A stretch of 64,000 bases of DNA from Paenibacillus phoenicis. GTDB taxonomy: Bacteria; Bacillota; Bacilli; Paenibacillales; Paenibacillaceae. Position 1 is the stretch's first letter. Each line of letters starts with the position of its first letter. The position numbers were made by a program, and so were the translations under genes. Positions 1 to 8,494 of the stretch are shown one piece after another. The notes under the pieces were generated by a model. The model did not search any database, had not been told where the DNA came from, and worked only from the letters and a program-made list of their open reading frames with translations. Location: positions 2,644,501 to 2,708,500 of the forward strand of contig NZ_JAYERP010000001.1 of the NCBI RefSeq assembly GCF_034718895.1, in the 5' to 3' direction.

Positions 1-185
1 ACTAGAAGAACTGAGCCTTTTCGTTATTCTCTGAATCCACCGATCGCCGCCATCGCTCGAAATCCTGTCGATCGACGGGCAGGCGCTGCCCTTGAAACCT
101 GCGCAGATCGTGAGAGGGATGGCTGCATCCGAAGCATCATCGTAAAGTAAATCGAAACGCCCCGACCGGTGATTAATGGCGGGAC

Positions 186-214
186 TTGATTCTTGTCTGC
201 GTTGGCGTTATAAT
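186..214 (+). promoter_or_regulatory. Promoter of tRNA-Gly
   Basis: A TTGATT -35 box (186-191) and a TATAAT -10 box (209-214) are separated by 17 bases and end 18 bases before the mature tRNA start. This fits a vegetative sigma-A promoter. The 1-232 stretch otherwise holds nothing I can support; the antisense reading frame there overlaps the tRNA. Confidence 0.6.
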
Positions 215-232
215 ATTTCTTGCTTAGCTCTT

Positions 233-306
233 GCGGGTGTAGTTCAATGGTAGAACGCCAGCTTCCCAAGCTTGAGGCGAGGGTTCGATTCCCTTCACCC
301 GCTCCA
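233..306 (+). tRNA. tRNA-Gly (anticodon CCC)
   Basis: A 74-base cloverleaf: acceptor strands GCGGGTG and CACCCGC pair fully, the D arm is TAGTTCAATGGTAGAAC, the anticodon loop is TTCCCAA (anticodon CCC, reading GGG glycine codons), and the T loop is TTCGATT. The 3' CCA is encoded in the DNA. The anticodon stem has one C-T mismatch. It stands alone and is followed at once by a terminator. Confidence 0.92.
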
Positions 307-327
307 TAACCTTTTTTTAACCTCTAG

Positions 328-353
328 CCCTTTGATTAACAAAGGGTTTTTTT
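328..353 (+). terminator. Terminator of tRNA-Gly
   Basis: CCCTTTG and CAAAGGG arms around a short loop, followed by seven T. It lies 22 bases after the tRNA. Confidence 0.8.
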
Positions 354-436
354 GATTTTATCTGGAAGATGCGGATCTTACCACATTTGGGGGCGAGTTC
401 TTTATTTGACTTCCCCTGAGCCAGGGTCGAGATGAA

Positions 437-624
437 TTAACTGGAAAACTTACCGTTAATATTTGATTTTTTCTCACGTGCAAGCTACTAACTGGAAATT
501 CTACTGTTATTTTTGCTGATTTCCCGCTCAGGGGCATTTTTGAACAAAATTAACAGTAGGATTTACCTCTAATTCTTCGGTTTTGTCCAAAAACGGCCAA
601 AATAGCGGTAGAAAATCCAGTTAG
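437..624. repeat. Array of TTAAC-N13-GTTAA repeats, upstream of asnB region
   Basis: Four degenerate 23-base units: 437-459 and 488-510 and 550-572 in forward orientation, and 602-624 in reverse. Each is an imperfect palindrome with TTAAC and GTTAA ends around a 13-base core that resembles TGGAAAACTTACC or AGTAGGATTTACC. The same family recurs at 3809-3996 on the other side of asnB. I see no gene between 354 and 843; this array and the duplicated tRNA tail are the only structure there. Confidence 0.75.
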
Positions 625-632
625 TTGATTGT

Positions 633-708
633 GGGGGTTCTCGCCCAACCTGGGACTATAGCAAAAAGAGCACCCCAAAGGGTGCTCTTTCGTCACGTCC
701 CAGGAGGG
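633..708 (-). repeat. Partial copy of tRNA-Arg 3' end plus its terminator
   Basis: These 76 bases repeat 782-856 with one substitution and one indel. The copy contains the last bases of the tRNA-Arg acceptor/T-arm strand and the complete terminator hairpin (663-690, AAAGAGCACC paired with GGTGCTCTTT), but no functional tRNA. The 73 bases between the two copies are rich in short inverted repeats. Confidence 0.85.
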
Positions 709-811
709 GTACTCTCGCTTCGCTCGAGACTCCGCTCCTCCGCCCGCTTGCGCGGGCGGTCTCGCTCCGACGAACCCCACCGGGGGTTCTCGCCCAACCT
801 GGGACTATAGC

Positions 812-838
812 AAAAAGAGCGCCCCAAAGGTGCTCTTT
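812..838 (-). terminator. Terminator of tRNA-Arg
   Basis: On the minus strand a GAGC-rich hairpin ends in GCTCTTTTT just after the tRNA. A better-paired duplicate sits at 663-690. Confidence 0.75.
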
Positions 839-843
839 CGTCA

Positions 844-917
<74 letters not shown>

Positions 918-930
918 ACGTCGTTATAAA

Positions 931-967
931 AAAAAGGATGCGTTAATTATTATAGCGCATCCTTTTT
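931..967. terminator. Strong hairpin before tRNA-Arg, likely terminator of the 1010-1709 genes
   Basis: Twelve perfect base pairs (AAAAAGGATGCG with CGCATCCTTTTT) with T-runs on both strands. On the minus strand it follows the small gene ending at 1010, so it probably ends that transcript. Its loop holds the -10 box of the tRNA-Arg promoter. Confidence 0.75.
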
Positions 968-976
968 GTTTTTCAA
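949..976 (-). promoter_or_regulatory. Promoter of tRNA-Arg inside a hairpin
   Basis: On the minus strand TTGAAA (971-976), a 16-base spacer and TATAAT (949-954). The -10 box lies in the loop of the hairpin at 931-967, so a transcript starting here would contain only the 3' arm of that hairpin. Confidence 0.55.
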
Positions 977-1009
977 AGCGTTTTTGGCATAAATTTGGTG
1001 ATTCCTCCC

Positions 1010-1360
1010 TCAATGGGGCAACTGCTCCAATCGGGCGACGATCTGCTCATTCGCGAGCAGATTCTGCAGGAACTCCTTCCGCTGAGCTTCCGGCTCCGGC
1101 CAGCCCCGATCCCCAAACCGCTCCTCCGCCACCTCAGAGAACGCCTGATGCAGATTATTATCGTACCAGTCGATCTCCAAGTTCGCCTCGCTGCGGATCA
1201 TCCGGATGATTTCATACCCTTTCCCGTCCGCAGCACGCGCCACATATACAAAAAGCTCGGGGTCTCCCACCGCGCCCGGATACACCTGGATCACGGCACA
1301 GGGTCGCCCTTGGTGCTCATCCATCCGCCGATATTCCGCGTCCTTGATATAATACGTCAC
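1010..1360 (-). CDS. Small conserved-looking protein of unknown function
   Basis: A 116-residue acidic soluble protein that I do not recognise. I chose the GTG at 1360 because GGAAAGGAG precedes it by about eight bases; a longer frame to 1468 has no ribosome binding site and an implausible Arg/Cys-rich leader. The sequence begins TYYIKDAEYRR, has a beta-strand-like stretch (CAVIQVYPG, ELFVYVARA) and ends in a helical segment rich in Glu, Gln and Leu. No signal peptide or membrane segment is visible. It lies 34 bases after the gene at 1395-1709 and is probably co-transcribed with it, ending at the hairpin 931-967. Confidence 0.7.
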   Translation of the reverse strand: MTYYIKDAEYRRMDEHQGRPCAVIQVYPGAVGDPELFVYVARAADGKGYEIIRMIRSEANLEIDWYDNNLHQAFSEVAEERFGDRGWPEPEAQRKEFLQNLLANEQIVARLEQLPH

Positions 1361-1394
1361 AGGCGTCGCTCCTTTCCGATGGACATCCAAACAG

Positions 1395-1709
1395 CTACAG
1401 CTGTGCTGCAAAACCGGAGCGCTCCATTTGCGCCCGCGTTTCCGCCGTGCCCAGCCGGTAAATTTCACGATACAACGCGTTCAGATAACTTTCGTAGCTG
1501 CGGTTGACCTCGTCTTCCGGCGTATCCGGCCAAGGATAGGTAAAAGCCATAAACCCGTTCTCCTCCTTCTCCCCTAAATGCTCGAGCATATGACTCAGGT
1601 GATCCGCCTCCTCCCGGGTGGCTTGAATCTCCCACTCGTACGCTGCAGCGCCGGGATCCTCAAGGAGCGATCGCCCTTGAACCGAAACGTAATAAGTCCT
1701 TTTTTCCAT
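1395..1709 (-). CDS. Small acidic protein of unknown function
   Basis: A 104-residue protein starting at an ATG preceded by AAGGAGGG. It opens with RTYYVSVQGRSLLEDPGAA, then a predicted helix (EEADHLSHMLEHLGEKEE) and a C-terminal helical stretch. I recall similar short proteins in Bacillales but cannot name a function. No transmembrane or export signal is seen. It is the first gene of a two-gene minus-strand unit with the 116-residue protein downstream, divergent from asnB. Confidence 0.72.
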   Translation of the reverse strand: MEKRTYYVSVQGRSLLEDPGAAAYEWEIQATREEADHLSHMLEHLGEKEENGFMAFTYPWPDTPEDEVNRSYESYLNALYREIYRLGTAETRAQMERSGFAAQL

Positions 1710-1879
1710 GGTTAACCCTCCTTCTTATGCCTTGCTTCACCTCGCGCTATACTGCCTCCACGCCATAGTTTTCCATAATGGACAGACATTTTATGCCCTC
1801 GTTCGGCATAATTTGTTAATACTTTTCACCCGGTCGGCAAGCGGGGACTGTAAAGCAATGCGGAGAGGAGATAGCAAAA

Positions 1880-3724
1880 ATGTGCGGAATAACCGGCTTT
1901 ATCGAATGGAACCGGGACTTGACGAAAGAATCGGATCTGGTGTTATCCATGACATCCTGTCTGGAAAACCGGGGACCGGATGCCCAGGGAACTTGGATTT
2001 CCGGCCCGTGTGCTTTCGGACATCGTCGCCTCAGCGTCATGGACCCCGAGAACGGGGCACAGCCGATGATTATCCATGAGGAAGACGCGGTATTTACGAT
2101 TGTATATAATGGGGAAATTTATAACGCGCTGGAGCTGAAAGCGGAGCTGCAGCGGAGAGGCCGACCGTTCCGTACCAACTGTGATACGGAGGTGTTGCTG
2201 CAATCGTATATCGAGTGGGGACCGGATTGCGTCTACCGGCTGAACGGAATTTTTGCGTTCGCCATTTGGGACAGCGTTCGGGAGCATGTCTTTTTTGCCC
2301 GAGATCGTCTCGGGGTAAAACCGTTATTCTACAGCGAAATTGACGGCACCCTGATCTTTGGTTCCGAGCCGAAGGCGATTTTGCGGCATCCGAAGGTTGA
2401 GCCCGTCGTCGGGCCTGAAGGCCTTGCCGAAATTTTCGTCATCGGTCCGGCGCGGACGCCCGGCCATAGCGTGTACAAGGATCTGAAGGAGCTGCGTCCG
2501 GGCCACGTCTTGATCTTCAACCGCAATGGACTGCGAAAATACGCCTACTGGAAGCTGGAAGCCGAGCCCCATACGGACAATGTAGAGAAAACCGCCGCAA
2601 CGATTCGCCAGCTGCTGCAGGACACGATGGAACGCCAGCTCATTTCCGACGTGCCGGTGTGCACCTTGCTGTCCGGAGGTCTGGACTCCAGCGCACTGAC
2701 CGCGCTGGCCGTCGATTATTACAAGCGGACCGGCCAAGGTCAAGTCAATACGTATTCGATCGATTACGTCGACAACGACAAGCATTTCCAGGCCCACAGC
2801 TATCAGCCTGGCGCGGACGGCCCGTGGATCCAGCGGATGGTCGAGGAGCTGCAGACCGCCCATCACGCGATCAAGTTTGATACGCCTGAGCTGGTTGCGG
2901 CGCTGCCCGACTCGACGATTGCCCGCGATTTGCCGGGCATGGCGGATGTGGACGCCTCGCTGTTGCTTTTTTGTAGGGAGATTAAAAAAGGGGCCACCGT
3001 CGCCATCTCCGGCGAAGCTGCGGACGAAGTCTTTGGCGGCTACCCGTGGTTCCACCGCGAGGAGCTGCTGAATTCGGGAACGTTCCCTTGGTCTGTGGCG
3101 ACCGGGCTGCGCGCAGATCTGTTGTCGCCGGAAATCCGCGAATGGATCAAGCCGGAGCAGTATATCGCCGATCGATACAGCGAAGCGGTCGCGGAGACAC
3201 CGAAGCTGGAAGGGGAGAAGGGCGAGCGGGCTCGGATGCGGGTCATGTCGTACCTGAACATCACGCGGTTCATGCCAACGCTGCTGGACCGCAAAGACCG
3301 CATGAGTATGGCTGCAGGATTGGAAGTCCGCGTGCCTTATTGCGATCACCGACTGGTGCAGTATGTCTGGAATATTCCGTGGGAGATCAAAACGACCGGG
3401 AACCGGGAAAAAGGGATTTTGCGCAAAGCGCTGGAAGGCATCCTGCCTGAAGACGTACTTTACCGCAAAAAAAGCCCCTACCCCAAAACGCATAACCCGA
3501 ACTACCTGACTGCCGTGCGGGATCAAATGCTGAAGATTCTCGACGACCCGACCTCGCCGATCTTGCCGCTGATTAATGCGGACAAAATTCGCGCCATCGC
3601 CGCGTCCAAGGAATCGTCCTCCAACCTGCCATGGTTCGGCCAGCTGATGAGCGGTCCGCAGCTGTTTGCGTATTTGTCGCAGGTGAACTTCTGGCTGAGC
3701 ACCTACAACGTGAAAATTCGTTAA
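1880..3724 (+). CDS. asnB: Asparagine synthase (glutamine-hydrolysing)
   Basis: Makes asparagine from aspartate, ATP and glutamine in the cytoplasm. The protein has 614 residues, normal for this family. It starts MCGITGF, so removal of Met exposes the catalytic Cys2 of the class II glutaminase domain (about residues 2-190). The ATP pyrophosphatase loop SGGLDSS is at residues 265-271 of the C-terminal synthetase domain. GGAGAGGAG stands six bases before the ATG. It is a single-gene unit closed by a strong terminator and flanked on both sides by arrays of the TTAAC-N13-GTTAA repeat. The family includes AsnB, AsnH and AsnO types; the length and N-terminus do not separate them safely. Confidence 0.95.
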   Translation: MCGITGFIEWNRDLTKESDLVLSMTSCLENRGPDAQGTWISGPCAFGHRRLSVMDPENGAQPMIIHEEDAVFTIVYNGEIYNALELKAELQRRGRPFRTNCDTEVLLQSYIEWGPDCVYRLNGIFAFAIWDSVREHVFFARDRLGVKPLFYSEIDGTLIFGSEPKAILRHPKVEPVVGPEGLAEIFVIGPARTPGHSVYKDLKELRPGHVLIFNRNGLRKYAYWKLEAEPHTDNVEKTAATIRQLLQDTMERQLISDVPVCTLLSGGLDSSALTALAVDYYKRTGQGQVNTYSIDYVDNDKHFQAHSYQPGADGPWIQRMVEELQTAHHAIKFDTPELVAALPDSTIARDLPGMADVDASLLLFCREIKKGATVAISGEAADEVFGGYPWFHREELLNSGTFPWSVATGLRADLLSPEIREWIKPEQYIADRYSEAVAETPKLEGEKGERARMRVMSYLNITRFMPTLLDRKDRMSMAAGLEVRVPYCDHRLVQYVWNIPWEIKTTGNREKGILRKALEGILPEDVLYRKKSPYPKTHNPNYLTAVRDQMLKILDDPTSPILPLINADKIRAIAASKESSSNLPWFGQLMSGPQLFAYLSQVNFWLSTYNVKIR

Positions 3725-3734
3725 TTGAAGCGCA

Positions 3735-3780
3735 AAAAGCAAGCCGGGAACCTTACCCAGGTCCCTGACTTGCTTTTTTT
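3735..3780 (+). terminator. Terminator of asnB
   Basis: Long hairpin with outer arms AAGCAAG and CTTGCTT and inner pairing GGGACC-like, followed by eight T. Confidence 0.85.
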
Positions 3781-3808
3781 GATGTCGCTTATAGTGGGTT
3801 GCGAAAAA

Positions 3809-3996
3809 ATAACTGGAAAACCTGCCGTTAATTTTACCGGTTCGGGTGCTTTAACAGGCATTAACGGTATTTCCTGACGTTAATTTCGGGCATTTGGGCC
3901 GTTTCCGGCCTTTAGGGCAAAATTAACTGTAGGTTTTACCGTTAATTGGTGCAACGAGCCAAAAAGTCGAAAATTAACAGGAGGATTTACCGTTAA
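3809..3996. repeat. Array of TTAAC-N13-GTTAA repeats, downstream of asnB
   Basis: Four units at 3809-3831, 3861-3883, 3923-3945 and 3974-3996, all in forward orientation and exactly 23 bases long. The last two are nearly the same over AATTAAC, the AGG-TTTACC core and GTTAATT. A short GC-rich tandem (GCACGGGCT units, 4028-4060) follows. I see no gene between 3781 and 4094. Confidence 0.8.
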
Positions 3997-4094
3997 TTTC
4001 CCGCAAGCAAGCGGCTATGAGCCAAGCCGCACGGGCTGCACGGGCTGCACGGCCTCCTCGGGCCTCACGTGCTGCACGGTCACACGGCCCTCGC

Positions 4095-4730
4095 CTACTT
4101 CCCCGCAGCCGCCCCGCTCAGCTTGTCCGCCAACGCCCGCAGCGCCGCGCCGCGATGGCTGACGGCCTGCTTCTCCTCCAGCGTCAGCTCGGCCATGGTC
4201 TTCTCGTACGCCGGCAGATAAAACAGCGGGTCATACCCAAACCCGCCGCCGCCCGCCGGCTCGGAGGTGATCCAGCCTTCGACTTCGCCGGAGGCTTCGA
4301 TAAACTGCCCATTGGCCGGGTCGTACAAGGCCAGGTGGCAGACAAACCGCGCCGTGCTCAGCAGCGGCTGCTCCGTATCCTCGCCCAGCCGCCGCTTCTC
4401 AAGCTCGGCGAGCAGCTTCTCGTTGTTGTCCTCGTCGCTGGCACCTTCCCCGGCATATCGGGCCGAATAAACGCCCGGCGCACCGTCCAATTGGTCGACG
4501 CAAAGGCCCGAATCGTCGGCCAGCACAGGGCGGCCTAGCGCGTCGCCGACCGTTTTGGCCTTCTTACGGGCGTTCTCGGCGAACGTCGTCCCGTCTTCCA
4601 CCACCTCCGGGGCATCCGGGTAATCGGCCAAGCTCCGAACCTCTTTGCCCAGCGGCGCCAAGGCATGCGCGAATTCCCGCACCTTCCCGGCATTACGGGT
4701 CGCCACGATAATCTCCGTTCCTTCGATCAT
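4095..4730 (-). CDS. rdgB: XTP/dITP diphosphatase (RdgB/HAM1 family)
   Basis: Removes non-canonical purine nucleoside triphosphates (dITP, XTP, ITP) to monophosphates, protecting DNA and RNA. At 211 residues it is slightly longer than the usual 195-200. The substrate-binding motif TRNAGKVREF is at residues 11-20, FAENARKKA and LADDSGL follow, and GFGYDPLF is in the C-terminal half, all family hallmarks. It starts two bases after the rph stop, so the two are translated from one message, the same order as rph-ysnA in Bacillus subtilis. Confidence 0.95.
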   Translation of the reverse strand: MIEGTEIIVATRNAGKVREFAHALAPLGKEVRSLADYPDAPEVVEDGTTFAENARKKAKTVGDALGRPVLADDSGLCVDQLDGAPGVYSARYAGEGASDEDNNEKLLAELEKRRLGEDTEQPLLSTARFVCHLALYDPANGQFIEASGEVEGWITSEPAGGGGFGYDPLFYLPAYEKTMAELTLEEKQAVSHRGAALRALADKLSGAAAGK

Positions 4731-4732
4731 GC

Positions 4733-5491
4733 TTACACCACCGATCGGGACTGCCCGCTTCCGATCAGCAGCGCAATCGGCCCGAGCGCCTCACGCTGCT
4801 GCTCGATCATCTCCCGAATCCCTTTCTCGGCGAGCTCCAGCATATGATCCAACTCCGCCCGGGAGAACGGGTTCTCTTCCCCGGTACCTTGAACCTCAAC
4901 AAACTGGCCGTTGCCGGTCATCACCACGTTCATGTCGACCTTCGCTTTGGAATCCTCCTCATAGTTGAGATCCAACAACGTGTCCTCCCCAACGATCCCT
5001 ACGCTGACGGATGCGAGAAAGTCCGTGATCGGAAACTTCGGCAGCGCGTGCTTCTGAGCGATCTTGTGCATCGCCAGCGCCAACGCCACGAACGCCCCGG
5101 TAATCGACGTGGTCCGCGTTCCGCCATCTGCCTGCAGTACGTCGCAATCGATCGTGATAGAGCGCTCACCCAGCGCCTGCAGATCCACGACCGAACGCAG
5201 CGCGCGGGCGATGAGCCGCTGGATTTCCATCGTACGGCCGCTCAGCTTCCCACGGGCCGATTCCCGCTGATTCCGCGTTTGAGTTGCGCGAGGGAGCATC
5301 GAATACTCCGCCGTCACCCAGCCTTTGCCCTGACCTTTCATAAACATCGGGACCTTCTCTTCAACCGTGGCGGTACACAGCACCTTCGTATCGCCCACCT
5401 CGATGTAGACAGACCCTTCTGCGTATTTATTAACATTGACGGTTAAATTCATCGGCCGGCGCTCGTCCGCCTGGCGTCCGTTGCTTCTCAT
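4733..5491 (-). CDS. rph: Ribonuclease PH
   Basis: Phosphorolytic 3'-5' exoribonuclease that trims the 3' tails of tRNA precursors. The 252-residue protein starts [12 protein letters not shown], typical for the family, and carries the conserved [16 protein letters not shown] and [14 protein letters not shown] stretches. The ATG is preceded by AGGAGGCAGTAAAG. It is the first gene of the rph-rdgB pair; the upstream gerM gene has its own terminator, so this pair likely uses a promoter in 5492-5578. Confidence 0.96.
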   Translation of the reverse strand: MRSNGRQADERRPMNLTVNVNKYAEGSVYIEVGDTKVLCTATVEEKVPMFMKGQGKGWVTAEYSMLPRATQTRNQRESARGKLSGRTMEIQRLIARALRSVVDLQALGERSITIDCDVLQADGGTRTTSITGAFVALALAMHKIAQKHALPKFPITDFLASVSVGIVGEDTLLDLNYEEDSKAKVDMNVVMTGNGQFVEVQGTGEENPFSRAELDHMLELAEKGIREMIEQQREALGPIALLIGSGQSRSVV

Positions 5492-5578
5492 CTTTACTGC
5501 CTCCTACGTGTTCTTGCTGTCAATATGCTTTCCCTATTCTACCAAAGTGTGGTCATAAAAGCACCTTTCCATTCGGCC

Positions 5579-5606
5579 AAAAAAAGAACCCTGCACCTCG
5601 CAGGGC
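5579..5606 (-). terminator. Terminator of gerM
   Basis: On the minus strand CCCTGCGAGGTGCAGGG forms a compact hairpin followed by TTCTTTTTTT, about 40 bases after the gerM stop. It separates gerM from rph. Confidence 0.8.
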
Positions 5607-5646
5607 CCGGTATGCCTTCGTATGGCGTGCCGTGGTTAAACATGGT

Positions 5647-6705
5647 TTACAGTGGGATTTCGTTAATCGTTTCCGGCCGCATCACCGGTTCGCTATAGGT
5701 CTGGTTATCCAGGCCAACGACTTCCTTTTGCCCGTTTAGCCAAATGCGTACTTTGCTGTCGTCCCGGTTCTCCGTCACCGTCAGCACCAGTGATTGCAAC
5801 ATTTGTGCTGGCAGCTTCTCGCCGGCTTCAAACATATCGTCCGTCAGCGCAACCGTCACGATGCCGTCCTTCGAGACCTCGACGCTTTCCAGCTTCGTGT
5901 TGTCGGTCACGACCCGCTCCAAGCCGTCTCCTTGTTGCGGCCCTTTGAGCAGTTCGCCGAGCGCGGATTTCACCCGATCGCCGTCAGCCGGTACAAATCG
6001 GGTCACCGGGACGAAATATTGGACGCCCTCCGGCGTTGCTGCGGAGAAATACACAATGACCGGGCTCAGTTGGGATAAGCCGGATTCAGCTTTAATTTCG
6101 AGGTTAATCCCAAAATTACGGCTGAGCGGCCGATCCAGCGGCGTACCGTTCACCGGCATCTCGTTTAATTTCTGCCCGTCCACCCACAGCTGAACCTTCT
6201 CCACATCCGGCGTTCCGGTTAACGTCCAGGTCAACGCCTCAAGGATTTTGCGCTCATCGGCCGCTTCATAGCCGGTAAACGCTTGATTAAACTCGACGAC
6301 GGCCAGCTTCTCGTCTTTTTTCACGGTGACGGCCTTCACCTCACTGCCCGCCGGAAGAATGCCGCTAAAGCCGGCCGGGAGCAGGCTGGCATATTTGCCG
6401 TCCTTCACCAGCATCTCCAGCATCCGGTTCAGCTTGAGCGAAGCCTCGCCATCAGGCAAGTGCAGGGCGACCGGGGCCAGCAAGCCATGCTCGTTCACCA
6501 AGTAAACTGTAGAGAGCGCTTCCTCCTGGGCAAAGCTTGTCTGCTCTACGGCATCCAGACCTTCCAACATTTGGGTTTCGATATCTGTAGGCGGAGGATC
6601 GATTTGGGCGGAGCTTCCCCCAAACATGCCGCAGCCCGACAGCAGCAGCGGAAGCGATATTGCCCCGGCGGCAGCCGTATTTCGTAATCGGCGGTTCCAT
6701 TTCAT
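5647..6705 (-). CDS. gerM: Spore germination lipoprotein GerM
   Basis: GerM is needed in Bacillus for engulfment-stage envelope assembly and germination. The 352-residue protein has a lipoprotein signal (LPLLLSGC, lipidated Cys25) and two GerMN repeats, roughly residues 70-190 and 215-335, the second starting near YFVPVTRFVPAD. AGGGAGGCACGAGC precedes the ATG. The order gerM-rph-rdgB matches the Bacillus chromosome, which supports the call. It is divergent from the yutG-like gene. An ATACAAAT-type element 25-40 bases upstream could be a mother-cell sigma-E -10 box, but this is weak. Confidence 0.92.
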   Translation of the reverse strand: MKWNRRLRNTAAAGAISLPLLLSGCGMFGGSSAQIDPPPTDIETQMLEGLDAVEQTSFAQEEALSTVYLVNEHGLLAPVALHLPDGEASLKLNRMLEMLVKDGKYASLLPAGFSGILPAGSEVKAVTVKKDEKLAVVEFNQAFTGYEAADERKILEALTWTLTGTPDVEKVQLWVDGQKLNEMPVNGTPLDRPLSRNFGINLEIKAESGLSQLSPVIVYFSAATPEGVQYFVPVTRFVPADGDRVKSALGELLKGPQQGDGLERVVTDNTKLESVEVSKDGIVTVALTDDMFEAGEKLPAQMLQSLVLTVTENRDDSKVRIWLNGQKEVVGLDNQTYSEPVMRPETINEIPL

Positions 6706-6859
6706 TTTTGCTCGTGCCTCCCTAAGTTTTTCAATTGGCTAAGATTTGTATTACTATATATACGAGCCTTGTCCCGAAACATAACTATATTTTTCCGGGA
6801 TCTGGACAAACTTCTTCATATCTTGTCAATCCAACTAAAAATGACGAGGAGTAGAGTGT

Positions 6860-7426
6860 ATGGGGATGGAACAACCGAAGGCCAAAGTGCCTTACAGCTT
6901 GAACAGCAAGAAAGTCGCTGATGCCACCAAGGAGTGGCTGCACAAGCGCGGCGTGACGACGGAGCAAATCGCAGAACTCGTAATGTTTTTGCAGCAAAAA
7001 TACTACCCGAACCTGACGATGGAAGAGTGCATACATAACGTGGAGCAGGTGCTGACCAAACGCGAGGTGCAAAATGCGGTGCTGACCGGCATCCAGCTCG
7101 ATATTTTGGCAGAGCAGGGGATGCTGATCCCTGAACTGCAGGACATGATTGCCAATGACGAGGGGTTGTACGGTGTGGATGAAATCCTGGCCTTCTCGAT
7201 CGTAAACGTGTATGGAAGCATCGGCTTCACCAACTACGGTTATGTCGATAAGCTGAAACCGGGCATTTTGGAACGGCTGAATGACAAGACGCTGGGTCCG
7301 TGCAATACGTTCTTGGATGACATTGTCGGCGCCATTGCAGCCTCGGCCAGCAGCCGGATCGCCCATCGCAAACAAGCGGAACGGGAAAAAGAACGCGGTG
7401 AGGAATCCCTCGACTCCGAGCGGTAA
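6860..7426 (+). CDS. yutG: Phosphatidylglycerophosphatase A family protein (YutG-like)
   Basis: This family is assigned to dephosphorylation of phosphatidylglycerophosphate in phosphatidylglycerol synthesis. The 188-residue protein closely recalls Bacillus YutG: EWLHKRGVTTEQIAELV near the start, KREVQNAVLTGIQLD in the middle, GLYGVDEILAFSIVNVYGS and TFLDDIVGAIAA at the end. The DEI and LDD acidic pairs are the likely catalytic residues. The tail (residues 168-188) is highly charged. GAGGAG stands before the ATG. Monocistronic, closed by a terminator. Confidence 0.85.
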   Translation: MGMEQPKAKVPYSLNSKKVADATKEWLHKRGVTTEQIAELVMFLQQKYYPNLTMEECIHNVEQVLTKREVQNAVLTGIQLDILAEQGMLIPELQDMIANDEGLYGVDEILAFSIVNVYGSIGFTNYGYVDKLKPGILERLNDKTLGPCNTFLDDIVGAIAASASSRIAHRKQAEREKERGEESLDSER

Positions 7427-7444
7427 TCTCCATCAGTGCAACGC

Positions 7445-7483
7445 AAAGAAGGACGGCAAATCAAATGCCGCCCTTCTTTTTGC
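7445..7483 (+). terminator. Terminator of yutG-like gene
   Basis: AAGAAGG-CGGCA and TGCCG-CCTTCTT arms with one bulged base on each side, then five T. Confidence 0.8.
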
Positions 7484-7492
7484 ATTATTGAA

Positions 7493-8494
7493 CTATTCCA
7501 CCGGAGCATACCGGATAACCTCGTCTGTACCTTCTCCGTTCGTCTGCTCTTCAGCCCGCCCTTGCCGGACCAACTCAACTAGATGGGCCAGCGTTTCTGA
7601 CATGGCAAAGCGCATTTGGTGGATGCTAAGCTCCGTGCCAAATAAGGCGGTGCAAACGTCGAAAGCCGTTTGCGGCCGCTCCTGCAGCAACCGTTCGATG
7701 CGCAGGAGCCGCTCGCCGTGATGCTCAAGCAACAGCCGCACACGCTCCGCAAAATAATCAAACGGATTGCGGTGTCCCGGATATGCGGTTGCCACCTCGT
7801 AAGCGCTCAGCTTCTCCAGCGAATCCAGGAACGATTGCAGCGGCTGCGGATCACTGCCAGGCAAGAAGCTGACGTTGGGGGAGATTTGCGGCAGCACCGC
7901 ATCCCCGCAGAACATCAGTTGGTGTTCGGCATTATAAAAGGACAGGTGCCCCGGGGCATGTCCGGCCGTTTCAATCGGCAGCCAGGCTCGTCCACCCATC
8001 CGGATCGGCTCTCCCTCCCGGAGAAAGGTCACTTCGGGAGCCGGCGTGACCTGAGCGAAAAAGCCCTGCAAATGCCCGGGCAGCTGGCTGTACCACGATT
8101 CCGGCATCCCGTGCCGCCGGTACAAATCGGGCAGCGCTTCGTGCATCCGGCTGTCCGGCCCCCACATCAGCCGCGTCTCTTTATAAGCCCGCGGCGACAT
8201 CAATACGGCCGCTCCGGTGACCTCCTGCATATATCCCGCCAGGCCATAATGATCGGGGTGGTGGTGGGTCAAGACGATTTGCGTAATGTCGCGCGGCGAT
8301 ATCCTGAGATCCTGCCAAGCTGCCCGCCACTCTTCGATCGTCTCCTCCGTTCGCGGCCCTGGATCGATGATGGTAATCCCCTCTTCTCCCTTCAGCACAT
8401 AGCTGTTCACCCTGCGCAGGGGAGGGGCCATCGAGATCGGAACACGGGCCACGAGCTCCCGGTCCCAGAGCTGAATTTCCGGCAATAATGTCAT
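7493..8494 (-). CDS. MBL-fold metallo-hydrolase
   Basis: A 333-residue metallo-beta-lactamase-fold enzyme. The zinc motif HHHPDH is at residues 77-82 (His77, His79, Asp81, His82), further ligands are in ETAGHAPGHLS, MFCGDAV and AYPGHRNP. After the hydrolase domain there is a helical C-terminal region (about 260-325) like the small winged-helix tail of the LACTB2/glyoxalase-II-like group. Substrate is not evident. It overlaps the upstream methyltransferase by four bases (ATGA), so the two are coupled. Confidence 0.88.
   Translation of the reverse strand: MTLLPEIQLWDRELVARVPISMAPPLRRVNSYVLKGEEGITIIDPGPRTEETIEEWRAAWQDLRISPRDITQIVLTHHHPDHYGLAGYMQEVTGAAVLMSPRAYKETRLMWGPDSRMHEALPDLYRRHGMPESWYSQLPGHLQGFFAQVTPAPEVTFLREGEPIRMGGRAWLPIETAGHAPGHLSFYNAEHQLMFCGDAVLPQISPNVSFLPGSDPQPLQSFLDSLEKLSAYEVATAYPGHRNPFDYFAERVRLLLEHHGERLLRIERLLQERPQTAFDVCTALFGTELSIHQMRFAMSETLAHLVELVRQGRAEEQTNGEGTDEVIRYAPVE

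Noticed and set aside
24..269. 81-codon frame at the window start
   Set aside because: Overlaps the tRNA-Gly gene and its promoter on the opposite strand.
437..624. Possible CRISPR array
   Set aside because: Units are degenerate and spacers irregular; no cas genes are present.
709..781. Possible tRNA fragment or small RNA between the tRNA-Arg duplicates
   Set aside because: Only short inverted repeats such as GCTTCGC and CGGGCGG pairs; no cloverleaf and no clear promoter.
2324..3742. 472-codon frame on the minus strand across asnB
   Set aside because: Antisense to a certain gene, with His/Arg/Gln-rich composition typical of the shadow of GC-rich codons; no ribosome site.
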